This document shows, one piece after another, positions 44,685 through 56,742 of a DNA stretch of 64,000 nt. Position numbers and translations under genes: made by a program. Position 1 is the stretch's first letter. Every line of letters begins with the position of its first letter. The notes beneath the pieces were generated by a model. It saw only the letters and a program-made list of their open reading frames with translations, was not told the origin of the DNA and did no database searches. Location of the stretch: contig CM074857.1 of assembly GCA_037501455.1 (NCBI GenBank), forward strand, positions 100,163,501 to 100,227,500, read 5' to 3'. The DNA is from Lantana camara. Its lineage: Eukaryota > Streptophyta > Magnoliopsida > Lamiales > Verbenaceae.

Positions 44685-45727
44685 TTTTTATACGTATATA
44701 AGCTATGTTTCACTTTGTTTTGAAGAGACTTGAAGTGTGCATGCGCTTGTAGCGAGATTTGGTCTTGAAAGATGGACTCACTTGAAACTTGATCTTGAAT
44801 TTTCTTGGGCCCTGGGAATATGGGTGAGGAGCATCTGGGACGGCCAAGGGGTCACCGGACACACTTTTTGTGTATATTTCCATTTGAGAGAATTCATCCA
44901 ACCTCGGGAGGTTGAGGGAAAGGTTCTTTCCCACTTGAAGCTTGGTTGGAATTGTTTCCTGTTTTGGGTTTTGTACTTGTTTTGGTCTTGTGAAGTTTGG
45001 GAGGACTCGTACTCGCCGAGTTAGCTTGTCGTGTCTTGAATCTACGAATCGGGAATAGACTTCTAAATACTTAAAATTTGATGCTTTAGTCTCCGGCCCT
45101 TAACTTCTTTCAAGTACCTATATATCTATTATCACGGGGCTAAAACTATCCCCGGTTCATGGATTGCTCTTGGGTTGATACTTGCTTTGCTCTATACGTA
45201 TACGGGTGCATGTGTTAGCCACCTCACTAGTCTTTAGGACTAACCCTCGTTGCTCTTTCTCTTTTTCCCCTTTTTCTCTTGAGTTGCAGGTACCTTTTGG
45301 AGTCTTGAGTTAGGCGACAAGTTGTCCGTGTGTCGTAGTTGTGGGTAACTCGAGTCTCATGTATTATCGGAGTCTTGTTTATGTATTCATGGATGTTTGT
45401 AGACTTGTATTATGATTACTCTTGTTAATATATTTATTCTTTTGGTCCGGGATGGGCATATGTATATATATAGTGATACTTGATATGTTGTTTATGGAGA
45501 TGTTATTTTTCTCACTAGCTTGATATAATATGTTAATTAAACGTTTCCGCTGCTACTTGTTCAATTGCGCACTTTGATTTGAAGGTCTAGACCGCCTAGC
45601 TTAGGAGAGTTTTTGATTTGTCACGTGTTCGCTATAGTTTGGCACGTGTGCGGACTTCCATTTCGTTACACGTGTTGGGCTCTAGTGGAGGGAATGTGGT
45701 GCCCATCACTCGGGGTGCTACATTCAG

Positions 45728-46894
45728 GGACGTGTTTGAATTGGGGCACAAGAATTTGCATTCGGGAGGACATTTGGATCAAAATAAGAAAAAACTTGAG
45801 GTTAAGAAGGGTACCTTGAAATGGTCTTAGATTCTCGAAAGGGTACGTCATCGTGTCATTTAGGCAAGTACTTGACTTGAGTGTCAGAGTGCCAAAACTG
45901 GGTAAAACCCCCATTCCCCCAATTTGGTCTTTAGCTCACGTTTGCTGATCTTTGAACAGTTAGCTCTAGAGTGACCACATGTTTACAAGTTCTAAGTGAT
46001 CGAGCAAGATGTTCCAAACCACATCAGGCAACAGATTTTGAGCACGATCATCACCCTTCTATACGGTTAAACCTTTCCGCAAGGAACTGTCTAAATTAGA
46101 GCATAGTATTTGTTACTTTAAGTAACTCCTGTAAATGTAAGTATTATTTCCAGGTGGCTTGGAAGTCTAATGCTCATACCTTCATTTTAGAGGTGTCTCT
46201 TGGTGTTAAAATGAATCTTGGTATCCAACATTTCTCGAATGCTTCTTCAAATAAGTTATGTGAGGTCTGAACATATGCGATCACTTTTTCATGATATATT
46301 GACACACAACTTAACCCTTCATTAGAAAACTTAATGTTAACTATCTAAACTTATTTCCTTTTGGTGGGGTTAACACTTGGACACACATGAGTTTCCCCTT
46401 TTCTTTTGAAACTTCGTTCGCACTTCTATATCCCTTCAAATTTCCTTCTCTCTTGTCCAATCGAGTGCATTGAGGGTGCAGTTAGTTTTGAGAATTTTTT
46501 CAAATCTTCAATAGTAGCTCGCAAGTCCCAAAACGTTTTTCCCTCCAAAGGGATTTCTCAAAGGTTTCTACTTTATTATTGTTTTGATTTTCGAGGAATT
46601 CACTTTGATCCCTGAGCTAAATGTGATAGGCCCGAGAAATGTGACTCTTTCCAGCTGAAATTTGCATTGGCTAAACTTGGCATATAGTTTGTGATCTAGC
46701 AAAGTGCCCATAACTTAAAGCAACTAGGTTCCATATATCCTTCCAACGAGGCTAGTACTACTGCGGAAGCTGATCATTGGTCTAGTTCTTAAGAAACCTT
46801 TGATAATAGCCCACCTATCAAAAAGCCTTTACATCTGATGTATTCTTTGGTAGTTTCAAAATTCATCACCGTTGCTATCCTTCAAATATTAACT
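45728..46894. other. old repeat-derived sequence, partly TAT-like LTR
   Basis: At about 45870-45945 the sequence ACTTGAGTGTCAGAGTGCC and AACTGGGTAAAACCCCC matches, with divergence, the R/U5-like segment of the solo LTR at 17.7-17.8 kb. This is therefore a fragment of the same LTR lineage, into which the Tekay element was inserted. The rest (46.0-46.9 kb) has no recognised gene or element. Confidence 0.45.
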
Positions 46895-46897
46895 TCA

Positions 46898-48434
46898 CAC
46901 TACAAGAAAACAACCGAAAACCGACGGAAAATTCCATCGGTTTTCCATTGGAATTTCCGACGGAATTCCCACGGCCAAGCAAAATTGTATTCCAACGGAA
47001 AAGTCGTCGGAAAAATTTGCGGAATTTTAAAAAAAATTGCACCAAAAATTCCAACGGAATTCCGTCGGTTTTTCTTTGGAATCCCATCGGAAATTTTGGC
47101 GCAATTCTAAAAAAAATTGCACCAAAGATACCAACGGGATTGAAAGAAAAATTCCAACGGAAAACCGATGGAAAATCCCGTCGGTATTTTTATTCTTCTT
47201 TAAAAAAAACCAACGAAATTTTTTCCGTTGGAATTTTCAAAGAAAAAAAAATTCCAACGGAAAACCGACTTTTATTCTTGATTAAAAAAAAAAAACCGAC
47301 GGAATTTTTTCCATTGGTTTTCCGTTGGAATTTTCAAAGGAAAAAAAATTCCAATGGAATTTCCCATCGGTTTTTTAATCCTTCATTAAAAAAAAAACCG
47401 ACGGAATTTTTTCTGTTGGTTTTCCATTGAAATTTTCAAAGGAAAAAAAATTCCAACGGAAAACCGACGGAATTTCCTGTCGGTTTTTTAATTCTTCATT
47501 AAAAAAAAAAACAACGGAATTTTTTTCATTGTTTTTCTATTGGAATTTTCAAAGGAAAAAAAATTCCAACGGAAAACCGACGAAATTTCATCGGTTTTTT
47601 TATTCTTCATTAAAAAAAAAATGAACGGAATCCTTTCCGTTGGAATTTTCATTGAAAGAAAAATTCCATTGATTTTCCGTTGGAATTTTTCTTTCAAATT
47701 TAATTAGAAAAATATGATTATAGTTAATAACAATAATTATATATTTAAAAATTATATAATATATAAATTATTAATTATTAATATGATATTTTATATAATT
47801 TTAAGTATATACATTATTAATTAAAACATAAAAGTATATAAACTAATAATTTTTATATTACTAATAAAAACAATGTGCGTTGCACATTAAGTATACGATT
47901 TATCTAAATATTATAAATAATAGAATTATTAAAATAACAATATTTAGAACATTAATCTTTTAACTTTAAATATAGTGAGGAGACCTCAATTGAAATTTAA
48001 TTTTCTAATAGACACTCTCACGTATATAAATAAAAAGTTTATAATTTTAAATTACCACTCTTATGATGCTCAAACAATTCTAAATATTATTGTATCGTAT
48101 GGTGTTGTATCATATTAAGGTTGGACATCGTGACGAACGTCTTTCACTTGTTAAATTTAAAAACTAATATATGTTTTATCATATTGTATCCATGCATTAT
48201 AAACACTCACTTATATACATACATACATACATATATATAGTGTTTCCACTAAAAAAAACATATATATATAGTGTTAATATGCTATTCTATTAGTTATCAA
48301 TCGTAATTTACATAATAAGTATTTTTAATAAATTTAATACTTGATAATAATTATATAGTGTTAATAATATTTGAACTAAGTTTAAAATATGAAAACTACG
48401 AAATTTTTTATTAATTATGTATCTTTATAAAAAA

Positions 48435-48485
<51 letters not shown>

Positions 48486-49541
48486 AAGGTTTATAATATA
48501 ATTAATTGTTATGTAATAGTTATTAGCAATGATTTTATATTTATACAGAAAAATAATTTTATTTATAATTTTGAATTAATAATTTAAGTGAAACGATGTA
48601 AATAATGTTTTTATATTACTAATTTTATTTTTAAATGTACAAATATCTTATAATATAACTTATAATTAATATAATAATTTTAGAAAGAGTTCTTATTATC
48701 ATACTCTATATATTTTCTATAGATCGGAGAACTCTTAATTCTAATGAGTTTTATTTTCATTCGAATAAGTATTTTTAAAATTTTTCAATAAATATTATTA
48801 TATTTAATTCAAATAATCATATATTTAAAATTTTATATTTTAAATTAATAACAAAAAGTATTTAAATAATTAATTGAAGAATATTTAAATAATTAATTGA
48901 AGAAAGTGTATATATATATTTAAAGACATAATATTCATAAGAAATAAGTTATCCAAGTTGGTAAGAGTGTCATCATTCTTTCTTGGAGACCCCAGTTCGA
49001 ATCCCTGCGTGCACAATTATCGTGAGAATTAATTCTCGCATTGGGTGGCTCGCCGAGCTCAAGCTCGGCTCGTGGCTCGTCCGAGGTATTGGTGTGGCTC
49101 ATTTTCGGGGTGGTTCGGGTGTCTCACAAATGAATTTTTTATTTTTTTTTTTAGTTTATTTATTTTTATCCTATTTCCGACGGAATACCGACGAAAAATC
49201 CCATTGGAAATCCGTCGGTTAACTTGAAAATTAAATTATTTTTGTTCCGTTGGAAAAAAATTTCGACGGAAAACCGACGGAAACTGTCCGTTGGTTTTCC
49301 GTTGAAAATTATTTTGTTGGAAAATTATTTTGTTGATTTTCCATCGGAATTCCGTTGAAATTTTATTTCCAACGGAAAACCAACGGAACGGGTCGGGACC
49401 CAATTCCGACGATGTATTTTCTAACGGGCACCATCCCGTCGGTTTTCCGTCGGAAATCGGCTTTTCCAATGGAAAACCGACGGGTTTTCCAAAAATCCCG
49501 TCGGAGAATGCCCGTCCGTTTTCGGGCTTTTTTTGGTAGTG
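46898..49541. mobile_element. 2.64-kb non-autonomous CACTA element with exact TSD
   Basis: Left terminus CACTACAAGAAAAC (46898), right terminus TTTTGGTAGTG (ends 49541), with the 3-bp target duplication TCA on both sides (46895-46897, 49542-49544). The first ~780 bases and last ~360 bases are dense arrays of CCGACGGAA/TTCCGTCGG and diverged forms (CCAACGGAA, TTCCGTTGG). The centre is AT-rich with a (TA)n tract near 48440-48480 and a tRNA-like segment. Long open frames with repeated NSNGK/FQRKTDG peptides are only translations of the repeats. No transposase is present. Confidence 0.92.
48948..49012 (+). other. tRNA-like (SINE-like) segment inside the CACTA element
   Basis: TATCCAAGTTGGTAAGAG resembles an A box, and CAGTTCGAATCCCT about 30 bases downstream is a near-consensus B box. 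No full cloverleaf was found. This parallels the tRNA-like segment in the other CACTA-like element at 7211-7288, but in the opposite orientation and with different sequence. Confidence 0.45.
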
Positions 49542-49544
49542 TCA

Positions 49545-50386
49545 ACACCTGAGCCAGAGATAAGATCATCAATGAGGGTTTCCCAACATGGATTGAGTGA
49601 ATTTTAAAACGGTTTGAAACAACTAATACTTTTATGGATTTTATTTTAAAATTAATATTTTGAACTCGTACAAATTCTTGGTCATATAATACAAATCATC
49701 AAAAGAATATATATATATAATCAAATTCTATGATTAATGTATACACAACTCATTTTATGCCAACATAAAGTAATATAAGATTTATAATTAACATTCCTTT
49801 TTTGAAGTTATATTTCGACAAATATAGATGGAATATTATCTATGTAAGGAATGTATTCTTCTTCCATAGTTCATGATTTAAACTATATCTATGTAAAAAA
49901 TTTTCATGAAATATATATTAATATTTGTATTTTTAAAAATATAGTTTTAACCAATATTCCATTACTATTTTAGAAAACTAACAAATTTTTGTACTTTAAC
50001 TAATTCAGTTAAAATAAACTTAATATTTAAAAATATTTAGATAAACTTTTTGATTATCATGCACCTTACATTATTTTCACTTGCTATAATAAAAATTATA
50101 GATATAGGAAAATGGATACTACGAATATTGAATAAATAGTGGTGCCTAGATCTTAAGTCCAAAGTAAATTCCAACGGAACCTAATTCGGCAAATCCTATA
50201 TTCAATTATGTTCAGAATAAAAATAAAAAATATTTCTAAAATTAGGTGATACGAAGGCGCACTTCGGCTTATATATAGTTTCTCAACTGATTCAGATTAC
50301 ATTCTATAATCTTCCTATGTATTAACAACCAAACATACGGGGAAAAAAAAATAAATTTGCCTCAGATAGTGCCATTTAAAGTGTGT
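49545..50386. other. intergenic, 3' of the CHX gene
   Basis: AT-rich sequence presumably including the 3' untranslated region of the CHX gene at its right end. No other feature was recognised. Confidence 0.5.
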
Positions 50387-53364
50387 TTATGGTTGGGGTT
50401 GAAAAACCGTCTGGTCTTGAGTTGGTTGTTGCGCGTGTCCAAATGTATTGTGATTAGTTGGTGTATCAGGCGTGCAGACGGCCGCTTCTCCCCCTCCTTC
50501 CATCCCCACATATTGTTGTACTACCAGAACTGAATATGTAGCTGCAAAATCTGATGAAGCTAACAAATCTCCAATTGCCCCCAGCTCTGGGCACTCACTC
50601 CAGTCATTAAGCCCAGCTGTGATGGGTGATACAATCCCCTGTCCCCTACCCACTATGAACAAGTCATGAACTGCATCTATGGACCTTATTGCAGCCACAG
50701 TTTCTCCCCCATGACACACCATTTTCTCGGAGTAAAAAACCGACGGATCATTCCTTGTAACATCTCTAAACTCATTCATATACTCGTCATCTAGTTTCTT
50801 TTCTATATCCTCCCCTGTTTCCACCGTCAAAGTCTCCATAGGCATTGTTGTTGTTGTTGTTGTTGTTGCTGCTGCTTCATGTGCATTTTCACCATACACA
50901 AAACGCATTACCGTTAGATTATTCTCTGGATGTTCACACATTCTCCTTGCAAAGGCCAATGCCTCTCTATCATCCGGACCACCAAAGAACAATAAAGCAA
51001 TGTGGTGGGCCATTTGGTTTCCAGACAATCTTGACGAACCGTTGAGGCCTCTATCCACTAGAATTCCAATCGAACAAGGCGCATTTGCCAACACACTTTG
51101 GTTAATGGCCCTAAACGCCGGATTCGTGGCCTCCATTCCTCCATCCACTGTTTGTTGCTTGTGGAAGGGGATTATAATGAAGGCTACTCGTTTGTCCTCC
51201 CCAACATTGCAAATGTCTTCATGCATGGTGGAGTAAGGGGAGATAGCCGTAAGAGGGTTGACAGACACGAATCTCTCGTGTTGCTCAAAATTTTCAAAGG
51301 CATTAAAGATATGGTCTGACTGAGCTTGAGCGCGATTGAGCGCCGGTCTTCCCAGTTTACGAGTGTTGTGGACAATGAGCATTGCTGATGCACGACCCGT
51401 GAGCTCAACAAGGTGAAGGACATAGGCACATATTGGAGATTTCTTGTTGGGATTAGAGGCCTCGAGAAGGTGGATGATTGTCGGGACGTTGCGTGGAGTG
51501 TGGACGCAAACGAGGAGGCGAAACTCACTATCTGGTTTGGTTCTCTGTATTGTTCTCCTTTTATAAGGGGCTAGTTTTCTTCCTGGCTTGTATATGATTG
51601 TGACAGCCGGTTGGATAATTGAAGTCATTACAACTGCTACAATTATCATAATTGCAAAAGTCTTATCGTCTAGGACCTGCAACCAAAGCAACATGGATTT
51701 GTATCTGTTAATTTGACTATAGTTATTAGCGGGTTGCAGTTTATATCTTGCATTTTATTTTCTAAATTTATTCACATTATACATACATGTCAAGTGTAAA
51801 TATCACCTAACTTAAAGTTGAACAATATCTAAAATGTAAAAAATTCAGAGAGAAAAATGATAGAGATATATACTACATACGTTTTGATCTTTACCGACGT
51901 TAAGGACAATCATTTCAACGAGGCCTTTGGTATTCATCAAAAAACCTAATGTTAGGCCTTCATAAAATGGAATCTGGTAATACAGAGAAGCTAAGAGGGT
52001 CCCCGTAATTTTTCCTGCACAAGCCAAAATAATCACAAGGGCAAGGATAAACCACGTCCCGACCCCAGTTATAGAAGAAATATCTGTCTTGATTCCACTA
52101 ACGGCAAAAAATAGTGGTAGCAACAGCTCTGTAACGAAGTCTTCCAACCTCTCAATAAGTGTCACACCAATAGGTCCATTAGGTATGACTAATCCGAACA
52201 CAAAGGCCCCGAACACAGAATGCGTCCCAAGAGCATCTGTTATGAAACCCGAGATCATAACGCCAGTAAGAATGAGACAAATGTACAACTCATTGATGGA
52301 TTCACCTTCCGGGGTTCTTTGTATGAGCCAAATAATGAGAGGCCTTATCACAAATACACAGAAAACGACAAAGGCAGAACTAGTAAGTATAACCCACAAT
52401 GTAGACAATGACAACGACTCATTCTCTCCGATGGCAATGGCAAAGGCTAAGAGAATCCAAGCGCACATGTCGTTTACCAGAGCTGACGCCATTGCAATCC
52501 TTCCGATTTCTGTGTTGAGAAGTTTTAGCTCGGCGAGAATACGAGCCAGCACCGGAAATGCGGTTACAGAAAGTACAACTCCAAGAAATAGTACAAAAGT
52601 TCCTAGCTTTACCCATTGTGTTCCTTGATGTAACACGAAGGAGAAGGACACGCCTATAAGGAAGGGCAAAACCATGCCACCGAATGCAATAACAAAAGCC
52701 CTTCTACCTGTGCTTTTGATGACTGCGATATCCATTTCTACTCCCACGAGGAAAAGAAAGTAAATGAGTCCCACATTTGCCATTGTTTCAAGAACCATCA
52801 CACTCCTAAGTGGGAATACCTGTTCTGTGAATGCATTGATTCGTCCTAGAATTGATGGACCTAATATTACCCCACCCTGCATGAATGTAATGCAATTCTA
52901 ACATTAAATATATGCAACAACTCTCTTAATAAGTAGAACAGATAAAAACTCTTATATGTTTATTTTGATAATGAACATTAATTACAAACTCCAAATGATG
53001 AAAATGATGGATTAAAAACATTTTGATATATTCGTTATTAATAAATCCTTTGTTTTATTTTTTATCTCCAAATTCCAAACCGAGCATAAAAATATGCATA
53101 GGAATTGATAAATGGATAAAGAGTAAAAAAGAAGTGGATCAGAATTACAATTATTTCAGAAATGAAACGAGGCTGGCGATAGGGCTTCAAGATGAACACA
53201 AGGATGCGAGTGGTAACAATGATGAGTGTCATTTGTAATATGAAGAGAGGAAGCGAGTAATCCAACGGGTTATCGCCCTGCCAAATGCCGTTGGTTGTGA
53301 TCATCGTCGGAGAGTAGCATACTATCGGCTCCGCTCCTGTTACATTAGTCCCCGGGTCCGCCAT
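50387..53364 (-). CDS. CHX15-like: cation/H+ exchanger, CHX15-like, three exons
   Basis: Exons (minus): 53364-53149, 52876-51881, 51676-50387; all introns GT-AG in phase 0, predicted 833 aa (AtCHX15 is about 821). The start is the ATG of MADPGTNVTG; a GTG 12 bases upstream was ignored. The protein belongs to the CPA2 antiporter family, which exchanges K+ or similar cations for H+ in endomembranes or the plasma membrane. Exons 1-2 encode the ~12-segment Na_H_Exchanger domain, with ITTNGIWQGDNPLDYSLP, RSVMVLETMANVGL, the CPA2 Asn-Asp pair N207-D208 in SALVNDMCAW, and MNTKGLVEMIVLNVGKDQ. Exon 3 encodes the cytosolic C-terminal part (LLVCVHTPRNVPTIIHLLEA, FFGGPDDREALA, DWSECPELGAIGDLLASSDF). A poly-Thr run coded by a GTT-type microsatellite (about 50844-50880) is variable in the family. 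The gene looks intact. Assignment to CHX15 over CHX16-20 rests on overall similarity from memory. Confidence 0.93.
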
Positions 53365-54404
53365 ATTCTTTCTCACTTTATCAAAACTTTTACCTGGTAA
53401 TTTCTATTTTATTTCTTGTAATTATAGGTTTCATGAAAAGTTGGCAAAACAGGTATGTCATTGTGCTAACTGTCTGATAATAAGTGATAATCAGATATCT
53501 CAAGTATCTATCATGCGTGAAATGAAAAAATATTATTTAAAAATATGAATTATATAAATAGATAGGAAGAAAGTGAACTCTAGTTGGTGAGTATCGTTTA
53601 CTTGATTATTCAAAAGGCTACTTCCAAAATTTTAATTTTATTTGACTCGTTTCATAAATGGTTTCAAAAAATTTTTTTGGAATTATATAATATAAGCAAT
53701 ACCTTTCATAGACATAATCAAATTAGTTTTACCATTGAATATTATTTTTTTATCAATTCTTTAATAGCCCTAAGTTGCAAAAAATAATTTATAAGACAAC
53801 AATATTAACGGAAAAACGAAACAGTTAGAACTACATTTTTCTGGAGATGTGTTCGTAGTAAGTTTAGTTTTCTTCGAGGGGTAGCGCGATGAATAAGGTA
53901 CTGTATCTTTTATGGACAATACATCTCAATAGATTGCTAAGTATAGAAGAAGTGCTTGATTGCTTGACCATTTCAAAGAGACGCTCTCTCCCTCTTAAAT
54001 TAGTTAAAGTATTTAAATTTAGGAAAGAAAGGATCAATCAACCATCACATAAGTATGTCTCCATGAATGACAACTTTTACGATCGAATTGTCAATCAAGA
54101 TCCCAAAATAAATATAAAATATCTGTTCTATTTCATTTTTTTCTACCCATAAAAGAAAATTAGTCCTTTTAATGTTTCTAACAATAACCCAATTTAGACT
54201 TCTACCCAATTTTGTCATGCACATATTCAAATAACGATCGGCTTAGTTTGCTGTGGGGGACATAAACGATTATTTATATTTTTAAAGACTAGATCTGATT
54301 CTCAAATGTACTTGAGAGACTAACATTATTCTAATACAAATATTAAACAATAGGCTAATTTCTTCGTGAAAGAATTTGATAAAATTAAAAATGAATTAAA
54401 GGGG
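53365..54404. other. CHX upstream region and intergenic DNA
   Basis: On the minus strand a TATA-like TATTTATATAATTC lies at about 53543-53560, roughly 180-195 bases upstream of the CHX ATG, and may be its core promoter. The rest is AT-rich with short unsupported open frames. Confidence 0.4.
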
Positions 54405-54612
54405 TGTGATGTGGGCCCTATTTAGTGATTTATTAAATAGAAGATAATAAATTGTGTCAGTTGAAGAAAAGAGAGGAAGTTGAGAAGAATTGGGAAGATA
54501 AGGTCAACATGGATAACAAGTTTTGAATTTTGAAGTGGCCACGTGCCTAGGATTCAGGGGAATATTCTACAACTAATTCTGGGGGGAGAATAAAAGCAGA
54601 AAAGGGAGAGGA
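54405..54612 (+). repeat. 5' LTR, truncated
   Basis: Matches 59106-59332 closely with a few small indels, then diverges after GAGAGGAAAAGAG. About 340 bases of the LTR are missing compared with the 3' copy. Confidence 0.8.
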
Positions 54613-55107
54613 AAAGAGTGAGTTATTCAAAGGCTTCAATGGCATCCAGTGCTGGAACCAATACCGCTACAATTTCGGCAATCCGTCATCGGCCCCGGCC
54701 AATGCTGAAAACGTAGCTGGAGTCATGTCGTCGACTGAGGAAAGCGAGGATATCCCATAATCAAGTTTGATGGGGAGTTTGAGGAATTAGCAAAGCGAAA
54801 ATCATGAAATTGAAAGGAGAGACCCTCTGGTCCCTCCAGGTGCAGGAGATCTCCCGCCTGGGAGGATTTTCCTACCTGGAAGACTGTACCTGCCTGCTGG
54901 AACAGACATCCAGGAGGACTATCGACCATCTGCTGAAGGGATGGAAGGATTGTCAACTCATACACCCTACTCCCAACAGACTACCAGGGCAACTGATACA
55001 CCTGGAGGGCTAGGTCTAAGAAGTAGCCCTGTTGTAAGACAGCTGCAAACCAGGAGGGTAGCTGATGGACCTGGAGGATCGCGAAGCAGAGTATCACGAC
55101 CTGTTGT

Positions 55108-56742
55108 TGACAGGTGTCGAATCCGTCAAAAATAATTAAAATACCTATTTAACGACTAAACACAGAGTATAGTGCAAACAGGGTCGATCCACAGAGACTG
55201 GTTGATTTATTTCTAACAATTGCAAAGAATTCACGAAAAGCAATAATTAAAAGGGGGGTTTTTGAGTTATTCTAACCTAAGTATGCGATTAAAATAAATA
55301 ACAAGAATTAAAAGGCTAACTAAAACTAAACAAGTAAGATCACGTAGGATTAAATCAATCAAAGGAAAATTACCTAGCCAGGGATATTCGATTCGAATTG
55401 TTATATTGATCATTGACTCAAAGATGAATTCAAGTTATTCAGACAGATTGGCTATAGTTGATAGAGACACTCGACTCAACCTCGTTTTTACTTAATTAAT
55501 CGGATAACCTAGAGACACTCGACAGTTATCTTCCCTAACAAATTCACAACCCCTAGAGACACTCGACAGGATTTAATGAATTTGCAGCATTAAGAACCAT
55601 AAAAACACCAATCCTAATTAACCAAGTTGTGACACACGCAAGATTTAAATTAGATTATCAAATCCCTTAGTGAACGAGGAATTTTATCGCTAAAACCCTG
55701 TCACTAATTTACCACCTTGTATCAATCAACTTTACTACACTTCAAGCATCAAGAATGGCTATATGCAAATTAAACAACCTAGAGATCGTGCACTATCCCG
55801 AAATTGCCTAATCACAATAAACACGAAACACGGAGATAAGATAAATGCCTAAATAAACATAAATTAATAAAAACGTTTAGGTCTCACAATATCCAAACCG
55901 AATCTTAATCCCTAGCTAGATAATTAAAAACTTAGCTACTAAAATCCATAAAAACAATAACGGAGGAATTCTTTAACATAAATAAAACTAAAAACAAAAC
56001 GAAAGGATTAAACTAAGAACGAAGAACTCGTGATGCCGAAGTTGACTCCTCGATGTGCGTGAAAATGTTGTCCCAAATCTTGCTCGGAAGCTCCTGCGTG
56101 AAAGTGTTACGTGATCTTCTCTAAAAAGCTACTGTGATGTATATATATTTATGATCCAAGCCTCCAAAACAAAGATCCCCGAATCCTCGTGCAATTTGGA
56201 ATTAATTACTTGCCCTCCATGCTGGCCCAATTGTGTAGCAAAAAGGGAATTGTTTCCTCCTTTCCAAGTCAGGCATAAGATGGGCTCTCAATTTAATTAA
56301 TCACAAGGAAAATGCCGCCGGCCCAATTATTCAAGTCACAACATTAAGGCTCACAACTTTCAATGCATGCAATCCAAAATCCACTAGTTGACCCACATTC
56401 AATTAAGCAATACTAACACGTGCAGCCTTAATTTAGTGCACCCACATCAGCCTCCCAACTTCACAAACAATGAAAAATCTAACTCTTCAACCTACTGCAT
56501 GAATGTTTGCACGTGAAATTCCCATATTAATTCCCAATTTTGCATGCAACAAATCAGCGACACAATAAGTCCGACTTAACGAAAATTTCCTCATAAAACG
56601 ACCAAATTTGCATCAGTTTCATCTTCAAGCCCCGATCCTACAATAAGAATAATAAAGTATCAATTCCTTTCAAAATAATATCAATTAAAGCACAATTCGG
56701 GGTAAAACTCAATTATAAAGATAACGAATTAACGAGTTATCA
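55108..56742 (-). mobile_element. 1.64-kb solo LTR, Athila-like gypsy
   Basis: Bounded by TGACAGGTGTCG at 55108 and GAGTTATCA at 56742, with a perfect target duplication GTTGT (55103-55107 and 56743-56747). On the minus strand it begins TGATAACTCGTTAA and carries CTCTGTGGATCGACCC, CACTATACTCTG and TTTAGTCGTTAAATAGG near its end, the signature of Athila-like LTRs. No internal domain is left. Confidence 0.9.

Larger units (their letters stand above)
33102..45722 (+). mobile_element. Tekay-type (chromovirus) gypsy element, complete but dead, 12.6 kb
   Basis: The boundaries are fixed by TGTGACACCCC at 33102, GGGGTGCTACA at 45722, and the perfect target duplication TTCAG (33097-33101, 45723-45727). 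Order: 5' LTR, tRNA-iMet-type primer site, gag, protease, reverse transcriptase, RNase H, integrase with chromodomain, 3' LTR. Domain order and the C-terminal chromodomain place it with Tekay/Del. The 3' LTR carries a nested 2.2-kb solo LTR. The coding part has many frameshifts and stops plus catalytic substitutions, so it is immobile on its own. Confidence 0.93.
40705..45722 (+). repeat. 3' LTR of the Tekay element, interrupted by a solo LTR
   Basis: Starts TGTGACACCCC and ends GGGGTGCTACA. Without the nested insertion (42485-44684 plus one 5-bp duplication) it is about 2.81 kb, slightly shorter than the 5' LTR, which holds extra sequence near 34749-34822. It retains the (CT)n tract, palindrome cluster and splice-like signals. 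Confidence 0.9.

Noticed and set aside
46948..47624. Open frames with repeated FQRKTDGK-like peptides
   Set aside because: They are translations of CACTA subterminal CCGACGGAA repeats in several frames; not genes.
52089..52628. 179-codon plus-strand frame within the CHX region
   Set aside because: Antisense of CHX exon 2; no independent evidence.
53364..53376. GTG codon as an upstream CHX start
   Set aside because: Not a normal nuclear start; the ATG at 53364 fits the family's N-terminus better.
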